This document shows positions 9,572-17,032 of a stretch of 41,492 nucleotides of DNA, one piece after another. The notes under the pieces are model-generated. The model ran no database searches. It was not told where the DNA came from and worked only from the letters and a program-made list of their open reading frames with translations. Position 1 is the first letter of the stretch. Each line of letters begins with the position of its first letter. The translations under genes and the position numbers were made by a program. Location of the stretch: assembly GCA_900546055.1 (NCBI GenBank), contig URBG01000010.1, forward strand, positions 1 to 41,492. The letters run 5' to 3'. The DNA is from an uncultured Mycoplasmatota bacterium (GTDB lineage Bacteria; Bacillota_I; Bacilli_A; RF39; UBA660).

Positions 9572-10645
9572 TTATAATTTATTTTCTTCTTTTTTGCTAT
9601 CACTTGTAACCATTGTTTTTAAGGTTCCAAGTAATAATTGTTTTGAATGTTCATCAACACTGCTTGCTTCTTTTATCATCGCAGATATTTGCGGGAACTT
9701 TAATTCTTTTAATTGATAGAAATATTTGATTTTACTTTCCTTTAGAACATCAAAGAAGGTGTTTATCAATTGTTCTTTGTTTTTTTCATCAGTCTGTTCT
9801 AGCCAGGTGTTGACTTGTTTTTGCATTTTTACGCTAGTTTTTGATTGTTTCCCAACCACGAGAAATCCGCCAAAACAATTCCATGAAGTAAGGTCATGTT
9901 GCTGAAGACCCATCTCTTTTGATTTAATAACTTCACAATCTTTGGTGTTTAGTAAAAGAATTCCAACTAGGCTATCTTCAGGCATAAACATTTTTAGTTT
10001 GTCAGCCATTTTTTTGTACTTAGCAGATTTAAATTCTTTTGGTAAAAATCCTGGGCCATCGTTATTATATACGGTTTTAATTTTTCGATATAGACTACTA
10101 TCTATTTCCATAACACTGGCCATTGCTAAATTACCACCTTTGGAATGACCGCCAACATAAATTGTTTTATCGGTAAATTTAATGGTTTCTTTTAAATAAT
10201 TAGCTGCCAATTCTTGAGCAGTTACTGGATATTTATATGAAAGATCAAAGTTTTCTTTCCAACCAATTAAGGAATTATCTGTTCCACGATATACAACATA
10301 ACAAATTCCACTGCCCATTCTAAGAGTTAAAGCACTAAACTGGGTTTGATCATCAAGAATAGAAACAAAATTAGAAAATGTTGTATCTTTATATCTTTGT
10401 CCGTTAGATATTTTTTCTAGTATTTTAATTGCTTTAGCGCTTAAAGAACTTGGATCGTTTTTTTGTTTACTTCGATTTTTAACTAATCGATTAATTTCTT
10501 TAATATTAATGGTTTCTTTACCCATTATATGTTCTAGCGGAAGATACGCTAAAGTAGAACATATAATGTTATCCATGTCATTCCATGAATACTCTTTAAA
10601 TGAAACATTATTATAATAATCTAAATAATCAAAAACTGTTTTCAT
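9572..10645 (-). CDS. Lipase-like alpha/beta hydrolase, DUF2974 (Mbeg1-like)
   Basis: 357 residues. The segment YRGTDNSLIGWKENF (about 119-133) is followed by the nucleophile elbow GGHSKGGNLA with Ser168. This is the pattern of the DUF2974/Mbeg1-like family, related to class 3 lipases; a later Asp and His should complete a triad. Its true substrate is unknown. There is no signal peptide, so it is probably cytosolic. It is the first gene of a three-gene operon; AAAGGAGG precedes the ATG and a TATAAT -10 box lies near 10690 without a clear -35. Confidence 0.82.
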   Translation of the reverse strand: MKTVFDYLDYYNNVSFKEYSWNDMDNIICSTLAYLPLEHIMGKETINIKEINRLVKNRSKQKNDPSSLSAKAIKILEKISNGQRYKDTTFSNFVSILDDQTQFSALTLRMGSGICYVVYRGTDNSLIGWKENFDLSYKYPVTAQELAANYLKETIKFTDKTIYVGGHSKGGNLAMASVMEIDSSLYRKIKTVYNNDGPGFLPKEFKSAKYKKMADKLKMFMPEDSLVGILLLNTKDCEVIKSKEMGLQQHDLTSWNCFGGFLVVGKQSKTSVKMQKQVNTWLEQTDEKNKEQLINTFFDVLKESKIKYFYQLKELKFPQISAMIKEASSVDEHSKQLLLGTLKTMVTSDSKKEENKL

Positions 10646-10802
10646 GTTAGTCCTCCTTTTAGTATAAACGGTTTCTAACTATCATTATAGCAGAAAATAT
10701 TGGATAATTGATAAAGAATGCTTATATTATGACAATTTGTGGATAAATCAAATAGGTGTTTTTATAGATTGAACATAAATTATAAATAAGGAGCATGATA
10801 AA

Positions 10803-12674
10803 ATGGTTATTATTAATGATACAACGGTGGTGGTCACAACCTCGGCAGAACTTAAAACAGCATTAGAGGGTTCTAATCAATATAATTATATTTACTTTGG
10901 GGCTAATATTACTTTAACTTCAGGAATTACAATTAACCAAAGTAAAACTAAAGTGACAATTGACGGAACATACAATGGGATTACATATACTTACACCGAC
11001 ATGAAAAGTTCGGGTACTGGCGATACTATTTCTGTTAGAAATAAAAACGTTAGTTTAGTGACAGTGAAAAATCTAAAAGTTGTTGGCTACAACTATTATG
11101 GTCTTATATATGTGGTTGAGGATAACAATTTAAAAGATGTGGTCATTGAATATAATAATGTTACTTATAACGGACCACAAATAACTTTTCATCCAGCTGG
11201 ATTATCACGTTATATTGACTGCACGATTAATATTATTACCGCTTATAATACAGCCAATGAAGTAGCTGAATGTAATAGAATTGAGATTGGTGGTACAACA
11301 ACAATTACTCATGCATCTACTGGTGATACTATGTTTTGGTTTAGAGGAAGCACTACACCATATTTTAAAATTTTAGAAAATGCGATAGTAAATTTAACTA
11401 GTACTTACCGAGAATTATTCTATGGTGTTACTAACTTAAGTTTTATTGCCTTAGCAAATGCGAATTTCACTTTAACAAGCCATAATGGGATGCAGTATGG
11501 AAGTTACTCGACAAACAATGTCTTAATCGACAAGTGTGCGACAGTTCGAATTACGCAAACTGCACTTAATGGGACTTTCCCAACTTGGTATTGTAATGGG
11601 CCATTTGTCATGAATGAGAATTCTTCTTTATATATTACGGATAATTACACTGCAATTACGGCAGTAAATTACAGCATTTGTTTTGTATCTACTAATGCTT
11701 CTTTCACTTTAAATAATCCCAAACGAATAGTTATTTATAATAGTGGCGCCAATGCTATTTTCTCAGCAGCAACCACTAATTTTAGTTTTCAATATTCGAG
11801 AATTAATTTTTGGGAAAAAGCGGCGAATATAAGTACGGCCGGCAGTATTACTGACTTGCCACTTTACTCTTGGTATAAAGTAAATAGTCTTTCAACAGTT
11901 ACAGGAACATTAACCAGCCTTGTAACAACACTTAGTTCGAATAATTATACGGCAGATGAACTTAAAACTTTGCCGGCCATAAGTAATTTTAGTTTTCAGG
12001 GTAAAAAGGTTATTTCAATCGGTCAAGGAATTTTAAATATCGATGCTATTACTGACAAATCAATGGTTATTAAAGGTTATGCTGATCCTTTAGCTTCTGT
12101 AATTATTAGCTATAATACTACTTCAAAAACAGTAACTGCTGATGCGAATGGATTATTCAGCCTAACTTTAGATAATGTTCTTCCGGTTGGAACAATAATT
12201 AAATTTACCGCAAATGTTAAAAACAGTTTTATTTATCAATCAAAGAGTATTCAAATAGTTTATGCGGGAGAATTAACTTTAGATTCAGCACCAACAGTTA
12301 TTACTTTTTCAATGGTTCCTTTTTCTACTAATCCAGTTTTATGTTCAAGGGCTGGAGAGGTAATTATTAAGGTGACTGATTCTAGGGCTGTAAGTAGTAA
12401 TTGGAAATTATATGCAGCTATTGGGCAGAATTTAACATCTGATAATGGTTATGTTTTAACTAATTCTTTGGTAAATGTAAATAGCGATAAAACTATCAAT
12501 GTTTTATCTAGCGTACCAACTTTAGTCTATACGGGAGCTAATAATGGCGGAACGACAAAGGTTACTAATGTTAGTTGGCCAAGTGATGAAGGAATTATTT
12601 TAAGAGTTGCGAATGAGCCTTTAGAAAATGGTGAGGTTTATAAATCCAATATAATTTGGACAATTGAAGAATAA
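10803..12674 (+). CDS. Pectate-lyase-like adhesive-domain surface protein without signal peptide
   Basis: 623 residues, rich in Thr, Asn and beta-branched residues. Residues about 8-330 form a parallel beta-helix type region; the opening VVTTSAELKTALEGSNQYNY and ITLTSGITINQSKTKVTIDG are typical of the pectate-lyase-like adhesive domain. An Ig-like module follows (about 400-475) and a C-terminal beta domain (about 480-623) ending SNIIWTIEE, similar to the tail that accompanies this domain. There are no pectate lyase catalytic residues, so a structural or adhesive role is likely. No signal peptide or anchor is visible, and AAGGAG fixes the start at the ATG. This is a puzzle shared by the two DUF11-type proteins nearby. 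Confidence 0.8.
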   Translation: MVIINDTTVVVTTSAELKTALEGSNQYNYIYFGANITLTSGITINQSKTKVTIDGTYNGITYTYTDMKSSGTGDTISVRNKNVSLVTVKNLKVVGYNYYGLIYVVEDNNLKDVVIEYNNVTYNGPQITFHPAGLSRYIDCTINIITAYNTANEVAECNRIEIGGTTTITHASTGDTMFWFRGSTTPYFKILENAIVNLTSTYRELFYGVTNLSFIALANANFTLTSHNGMQYGSYSTNNVLIDKCATVRITQTALNGTFPTWYCNGPFVMNENSSLYITDNYTAITAVNYSICFVSTNASFTLNNPKRIVIYNSGANAIFSAATTNFSFQYSRINFWEKAANISTAGSITDLPLYSWYKVNSLSTVTGTLTSLVTTLSSNNYTADELKTLPAISNFSFQGKKVISIGQGILNIDAITDKSMVIKGYADPLASVIISYNTTSKTVTADANGLFSLTLDNVLPVGTIIKFTANVKNSFIYQSKSIQIVYAGELTLDSAPTVITFSMVPFSTNPVLCSRAGEVIIKVTDSRAVSSNWKLYAAIGQNLTSDNGYVLTNSLVNVNSDKTINVLSSVPTLVYTGANNGGTTKVTNVSWPSDEGIILRVANEPLENGEVYKSNIIWTIEE

Positions 12675-12700
12675 AAACCACTTATTTTAAAGTGGTTTTT
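12673..12700. terminator. Bidirectional terminator between convergent genes
   Basis: Stem CCACTT/AAGTGG (12678-12683 with 12690-12695) flanked by A5 and T5, so it can act on both strands. It follows the stop of the adhesive-domain gene and the stop (12699-12701) of the frame-shifted continuation of the DUF11-type gene. Confidence 0.85.
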
Positions 12701-12842
12701 ACGTACGCCAAAAAGGTGTATCACAGCCTTGATAGCTAGTTTGATTTTTAATAATACTATACACTGTAACTTCGTTACTAAATAATGTAATGTTTTTAGA
12801 TGTTAATTCACAGTTGCTTTTTAAAACAAAGTATTCATTACG
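12699..12842 (-). other. Out-of-frame coding continuation of the DUF11-type gene
   Basis: Directly after the TAA of the DUF11-type gene, another minus-strand frame stays open for 47 codons to a TAA at 12701-12699, next to the terminator. It reads RNEYFVLKSNCELTSKNITL and continues FSNEVTVYSI, ending TPFWRT, a composition like the end of a DUF11-type domain. Removing one A from the A6 run at 12844-12849 would join the frames. It has no start codon or ribosome site of its own. Confidence 0.6.
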
Positions 12843-13230
12843 CTTTTTTCGTAACTTGAAACGTTATTGTCGAAGACCCATTTGCGGCAATGTCGGCTAA
12901 GTTAACAGTTAAAGTATTACTTGCGGTATCAAATTTATATTGTGCTTCTGTAGCAGCAGTTCCATCGATAGTAACGCTGTTATTTACAAAGCTTACTAGG
13001 GTTCCATTTAAAACATCAGTTACTACTGGGTTACTATATGTTTCAGCAGCTTTATTATCAACGGTAATGGTATAAGTTAGTGGTCCCCCTGCCCAAGAAG
13101 TTTTATCGGCTGTTTTGGTAATAGTAAGACCTGATACTAAATTTACAACTACGGCTTGTGACGTTAAAGCAGTTGGTAAACTGTTATAAGTTCCAGTAGC
13201 TGTAGCAATATTGGTTAACTGACTATCCAT
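12838..13230 (-). CDS. DUF11-type repeat surface protein, probably frameshifted
   Basis: 130 residues as read. The first 30 residues resemble the end of one repeat (LTNIATATGTYNSLP, ALTSQAVVVNL). The rest is one DUF11/DUF7507-like beta domain (LTITKTADKTSWAGGPLTYT, then VTDVLNGTLVSFVNNSVTIDG). There is no signal peptide, and GGAGGT supports the ATG. The frame ends after VTKKA at an A6 run, and a coding-like frame continues for 47 codons, so the intact protein may be about 177 residues. The role is probably structural, at the cell or spore surface. Confidence 0.75.
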   Translation of the reverse strand: MDSQLTNIATATGTYNSLPTALTSQAVVVNLVSGLTITKTADKTSWAGGPLTYTITVDNKAAETYSNPVVTDVLNGTLVSFVNNSVTIDGTAATEAQYKFDTASNTLTVNLADIAANGSSTITFQVTKKA

Positions 13231-13276
13231 ATTTTACCTCCTTACTTTAAGATATGCAAAGAGGGGAAAATGATTA

Positions 13277-14104
13277 TTATAGTTTTTGACAATTTGGACA
13301 ATAGTAAATTGTCCCACCTAAATAACTTTCCTTTTTTATTTCACTATAGCAGTGGTGACATTTGTTTTTATAGGTGTTTTTACTTAATATTGTTTTATAT
13401 CCGCCATTTTGGCCATAAATATCTTTTTCGGTATCACGTCCACCCTGCTTTACCATTGTCTTTATGGTTTTAATTGCAGTTTCATATAAATCTTTTAATT
13501 CTCTTTCATTTAAAGTGTTTATTTTTCTTTTAGGATGCATTTTGGCATTATATAAAATATCTTGAAGGCTACCATTACCAATTCCAAGGATTCTTTGTCC
13601 TGTAGCTAAAAAGGCTTTTAAACTAAGTTTGGCTGTCTCGTCATTTATTAATGATTTAAAATAGTCGAAGGTAAATTCTTTATCTAAAACGCCAACTCTA
13701 GTTAATTCTAAATTATAATATTCATCATCGTAATTTTCATTTTTAGAAAATACGTTAATCGCACTATACATGGCGGTTGTAACATTAAGGAATGAGCCAT
13801 CGTTAAATTCTAATAGTAGTTTGCTTTTTTCAGGAAGATCTTTTCTATCTTTGTAGTAGCGGATATTGGCACCATCACGCATTATTAATTTATAATCTTC
13901 TATTTCAATTTCAACATAATAATTACGGTCAATAATATCAGTGACTTTTTTATTAACTAAATAATTTTTATATTCTTCTGGGTCACCATAATAAAAGGTA
14001 AATTTATGATCGGTGAAATTGCCACCAACATTGGTGATTGCTTTTCCTAGGATTTCTTTTCTTAGTTCTTTAGAAACATTTCTAGTTTCAGGTATTTCTA
14101 ACAC
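13277..14104 (-). CDS. Fpg/Nei-like DNA glycosylase homologue lacking the N-terminal proline
   Basis: 275 residues from a GTG start, giving an N terminus MLEIPETRNVSKEL. AAAGGAG lies at correct spacing before this GTG, whereas an in-frame ATG six codons earlier overlaps that site. The fold is that of formamidopyrimidine-DNA glycosylase/endonuclease VIII, with a C-terminal CxxC...CxxC zinc finger (CHHC ... CPNC). The family removes oxidised bases using the amino group of Pro1; here Leu replaces that Pro although the following Glu is kept. A subfamily starting M-x-E-I-P-E exists in Firmicutes as far as I recall. The HAD phosphatase stop lies one base upstream, so the genes are coupled. Confidence 0.85.
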   Translation of the reverse strand: MLEIPETRNVSKELRKEILGKAITNVGGNFTDHKFTFYYGDPEEYKNYLVNKKVTDIIDRNYYVEIEIEDYKLIMRDGANIRYYKDRKDLPEKSKLLLEFNDGSFLNVTTAMYSAINVFSKNENYDDEYYNLELTRVGVLDKEFTFDYFKSLINDETAKLSLKAFLATGQRILGIGNGSLQDILYNAKMHPKRKINTLNERELKDLYETAIKTIKTMVKQGGRDTEKDIYGQNGGYKTILSKNTYKNKCHHCYSEIKKESYLGGTIYYCPNCQKL

Positions 14105-14105
14105 A

Positions 14106-14795
14106 TTATTCACTCCTTTCATTTAGGGTTTCAACATATTTATAGATAGCTGAGTTTTCGCTGAAATCTGGTTCAAAAAGGTGATCAATGATGCCTAGAT
14201 TATTTAATTCTATATACTCTTTAGTTTTTGTTTTAGCGATAAATATTGTTTTTCCGCCTAAAGAATGAACGTATTTAAAAGCGGCTTTATCGCTAAGTCC
14301 ATCACCAAAATATACAATTATTTCGTTTGTGTTTTTTACTATTTGGCTAATTATTTCGGCTTTGGCATCATCAGTTACTATAGTGTTTATTCCTATATAT
14401 TCGTCATTTTCTTTTTTTAAAGTTGTTCCATAAACTTTAGTAAGAAATTGATTTACTTTAGTTTTTTCCACATAATCTTTAAATCCAGAGGTGACTACAT
14501 AATGTTTTATATCATTACTTTGAAAGTGATTAAAATAATCTAATACACCTTTATTGAATTTTACTTTGTCATAGCCTTTGCATAAATTACACTCATTTAG
14601 TTTTAAATTATTTTCTTTTATAACTTCGATATAACTTGTTATATAAGCATCAACAAAATTAATTTTTCTTTCTTCTTTTAATTTTTTTATTTTGGGCAAT
14701 AGTTCTTCGGTTGAGCATCCACAATCTTTTAGAATTTCAAACTCAGGTAATGGATTTGTAGTTAATGTCCCGTCAAAATCATAAATTAAAATCAT
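14106..14795 (-). CDS. HAD-family phosphatase (phosphoserine-phosphatase-like)
   Basis: 229 residues from the ATG at 14795. AAGGTG with proper spacing supports this start over a GTG three codons earlier that lies inside the ribosome site. HAD motif I is DFDGT (Asp6 nucleophile, Asp8), motif II the Ser in VVTSG and motif IV GDGLSD. A helical cap between motifs I and II suits a small phosphorylated metabolite. The substrate is not identifiable. It is co-transcribed with the Fpg/Nei-like gene. Confidence 0.87.
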   Translation of the reverse strand: MILIYDFDGTLTTNPLPEFEILKDCGCSTEELLPKIKKLKEERKINFVDAYITSYIEVIKENNLKLNECNLCKGYDKVKFNKGVLDYFNHFQSNDIKHYVVTSGFKDYVEKTKVNQFLTKVYGTTLKKENDEYIGINTIVTDDAKAEIISQIVKNTNEIIVYFGDGLSDKAAFKYVHSLGGKTIFIAKTKTKEYIELNNLGIIDHLFEPDFSENSAIYKYVETLNERSE

Positions 14796-14939
14796 TTTAT
14801 TCACCTTTTTCTTTAATTAATTATATCACATTTAGTTGCTTCCGGGAAATATAACAGTATTATCGGGTTAGGCGAAAATGGTCAAATAAAATTACCAATT
14901 TTTTCTGCGTCCAAAAGTGACAATTTTTGAAAAAGGTGA

Positions 14940-14968
14940 TTAACAAATTTAATTATGTGTGGTATGAT
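14940..14968 (+). promoter_or_regulatory. Strong promoter of the DUF1846 gene
   Basis: -35 TTAACA (14940-14945), 17-bp spacer, -10 TATGAT (14963-14968), with a TG extended -10 at 14960-14961. The predicted transcript starts near 14975, leaving a short leader before the ribosome site. Confidence 0.85.
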
Positions 14969-14991
14969 TTAAACGGTTGGAGCGTGAGAAT

Positions 14992-16473
14992 ATGAAGTGT
15001 GGTTTTAATAATGATGTTTATGTAGAAGTACAAAGTAAAAAAATTAAAGAAAAAATTAAGCAATTTGACAAGTTATACTTAGAGTTTGGTGGAAAGTTAT
15101 TTGATGACTACCATGCTAGCCGAGTATTACCAGGATTTGCTCCTGATTCAAAAATTAAAATGTTATCGGAATTAAAAGATATTACAGAAATTGTCATGTG
15201 TATAAATGCTGGCGATATTGAACGAAGAAAGATTCGCGCAGATTATGGTATTACTTATGATATGGAAGTTCTAAGATTAATCGACGAATTTAAAGCTTTA
15301 GGCCTTACTGTCAATAGTGTAGTTATCACTTTATATAAAGGTGAAGAAAGCGCTAAAAAGTTTAGAAATCAATTAGAGAAAAGAAATATTAAAACTTATA
15401 TCCATACCCCAACAGCAGGATATCCAACGGACGTAGATATTATTGTTAGTGATGAAGGTTATGGGGCTAACGCTTATATTGAAACAACAAAGCCTTTGGT
15501 AGTTGTAACGGCTCCAGGTCCAGCAAGTGGAAAATTAGCAACTTGCTTATCACAGCTATACCACGAGTATAAAAAAGGTATTAAAGCTGGTTATGCAAAG
15601 TATGAAACTTTTCCAGTTTGGAATTTACCATTAAAGCATCCAGTTAATGTCGCCTATGAAGCAGCAACTGCTGATTTAAAAGACGTTAATATGATTGACT
15701 CCTTTCACTTAGAAAAATATGGAATTACTTCAATTAATTATAACCGTGATTTAGAGGTTTTTCCAGTTCTTAAAGCAATATTAAACAAAATTACAGGAAG
15801 TGATATTTATTATTCGCCAACAGATATGGGCGTTAATATGATTGGATCTTGTATTGAAAATGATGAAGTAGTTGCTGAAGCTGGCAGACAAGAAATTATT
15901 AGACGTTATTACAAGGCTTTATGCGATGCTAAAACGGGAATAGGTGACGAAGAGACCGCACAACGTATTAAAATATTGATGAACGAGCTTGAAATCGATC
16001 CTATAGAAAAAAGAGCAGTTATTACGGCAGCCAATGCAAAAAGTAAGAAAGAAGATCTACCTGTTATTGCCATTGAACTTCCTAACGGAAAAATTGTTAC
16101 TGGAAAGAAAACTGATTTGTTAAGTCCTGCTAGTAGTTTAATTTTAAATGCAATTAAAGAATTAACTAATATTCCGGATGAGGTTTATTTACTAGCGCCT
16201 AATGTTTTAGAACCTATTTTAAAATTAAAGCCTAAAACACATCAAGAATCACGTTCCTTAAATCTAGAAGAAGTTTTAATTGCTTTAAGTATTTGCTCTG
16301 TTACAAATCCAATTGTGGAAAAAGCTTTGAAAAAATTAGAAAAATTAGATAGTTGTGAGGCTCATGCATCATTCATGGTTTATAACGGCGATTTAAATAC
16401 CCTTAAAAGATTAAATATTAATTTAACATGTGAACCAATCTTTTATTCAAACAATCTTTTCATGAGTGAATAA
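14992..16473 (+). CDS. DUF1846 (UPF0371) family protein
   Basis: 493 residues from the ATG at 14992, preceded by GGAG nine bases upstream; a TTG five codons earlier overlaps that site and is less likely. The start MKCGFNNDVYVEVQSKKIKE and later segments (GGKLFDDYHASRVLPGF, VVVTAPGPASGKLATCLSQL, SPTDMGVNMIG) match the widespread DUF1846 family at full length. Structures of the family are known, but no enzyme activity is established to my knowledge; the PGPASGKLAT segment resembles a phosphate-binding loop. The protein is cytosolic and transcribed alone from a strong promoter. Confidence 0.93.
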   Translation: MKCGFNNDVYVEVQSKKIKEKIKQFDKLYLEFGGKLFDDYHASRVLPGFAPDSKIKMLSELKDITEIVMCINAGDIERRKIRADYGITYDMEVLRLIDEFKALGLTVNSVVITLYKGEESAKKFRNQLEKRNIKTYIHTPTAGYPTDVDIIVSDEGYGANAYIETTKPLVVVTAPGPASGKLATCLSQLYHEYKKGIKAGYAKYETFPVWNLPLKHPVNVAYEAATADLKDVNMIDSFHLEKYGITSINYNRDLEVFPVLKAILNKITGSDIYYSPTDMGVNMIGSCIENDEVVAEAGRQEIIRRYYKALCDAKTGIGDEETAQRIKILMNELEIDPIEKRAVITAANAKSKKEDLPVIAIELPNGKIVTGKKTDLLSPASSLILNAIKELTNIPDEVYLLAPNVLEPILKLKPKTHQESRSLNLEEVLIALSICSVTNPIVEKALKKLEKLDSCEAHASFMVYNGDLNTLKRLNINLTCEPIFYSNNLFMSE

Positions 16474-16479
16474 AAACTC

Positions 16480-16508
16480 TTGCATTTTTCGACAAAATGT
16501 GATATGAT
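16480..16508 (+). promoter_or_regulatory. Promoter-like sequence for a possible small RNA
   Basis: -35 TTGCAT (16480-16485), 17-bp spacer, -10 TATGAT (16503-16508), immediately after the DUF1846 stop. No ORF on the plus strand follows. Confidence 0.5.
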
Positions 16509-16514
16509 TTATTT

Positions 16515-16607
16515 GTAGTTAGTTTTAAGTAATTAGCTTTATGATGTAAGTTTTATTACTGGCCTTCATTGGTCAGAAAAACAGTTCGAAGTTTGAACTG
16601 TTTTTTT
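16515..16607 (+). ncRNA. Candidate small RNA between promoter and terminator
   Basis: A transcript starting about 16515 would run about 90 bases. It would contain a hairpin CTGGCC-TTCATT-GGTCAG (16559-16576) and end at the terminator at 16578-16604. No coding frame with a ribosome site is seen and I do not recognise an RNA family. It could equally be the 3' untranslated region of the DUF1846 transcript. Confidence 0.35.
16578..16604. terminator. Bidirectional terminator
   Basis: Stem AAAACAGTTC/GAACTGTTTT (16578-16587 with 16595-16604), with T7 on the plus strand and a T run on the minus strand. It separates the plus-strand DUF1846 gene from the convergent zinc-ribbon gene. Confidence 0.88.
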
Positions 16608-16971
16608 ATTGGTTTTTTTCGGATTTATAAAATTTACTATTGCATTGGTTACATATTATTTCAGCATTATAGCTTTTTAGTTTTTTAGATAGGATTGTGA
16701 ATAATGGTGATTCATCGTTCGGACAGCAAAAACGATTTTTTATAAGGGCAAGGTCTTTGGATTCAATAGCTTTTTCTTCTTTATCGATAAACTCTAATAA
16801 ACAGCTACCTTGCCTACCACAATTACATTCAAAATCTAATTTAAATTTATCATATGTACTATAGCATAAATAGCCTATGTTTGTTTCACAGTTAGTACAA
16901 TACATCCAACCACCATAATTAGCAGCTAATCGCATATTGTTTAATTCCTTATTTTTTAATATTCTAGTCAT
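16606..16971 (-). CDS. Small zinc-ribbon protein of unknown function
   Basis: 121 residues from the ATG at 16971, preceded by TAGGTGATAAA (the extended anti-16S match common in this window). An earlier in-frame ATG at 17004 sits in the upstream terminator and lacks a ribosome site. Three Cys-pair clusters suggest zinc ribbons: CTNC (about 25-28), CNCG (about 50) and CCPND plus CNQC near the C terminus. I do not recognise a family. Its TATAAT -10 box lies at the end of the preceding gene's terminator. Confidence 0.75.
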   Translation of the reverse strand: MTRILKNKELNNMRLAANYGGWMYCTNCETNIGYLCYSTYDKFKLDFECNCGRQGSCLLEFIDKEEKAIESKDLALIKNRFCCPNDESPLFTILSKKLKSYNAEIICNQCNSKFYKSEKNQ

Positions 16972-16997
16972 TTTATCACCTACATTTATTATAACAG

Positions 16998-17026
16998 AAA
17001 ACATGATACTTTTAATATCATGTTTT
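16998..17026 (-). terminator. Terminator of the large DUF11 gene
   Basis: Stem AAACATGATA/TATCATGTTT (16998-17007 region with 17016-17026) just past the DUF11 stop codon, followed on the minus strand by TCTG and then the -10 box of the next gene. Confidence 0.7.
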
Positions 17027-17032
17027 TTTTAG

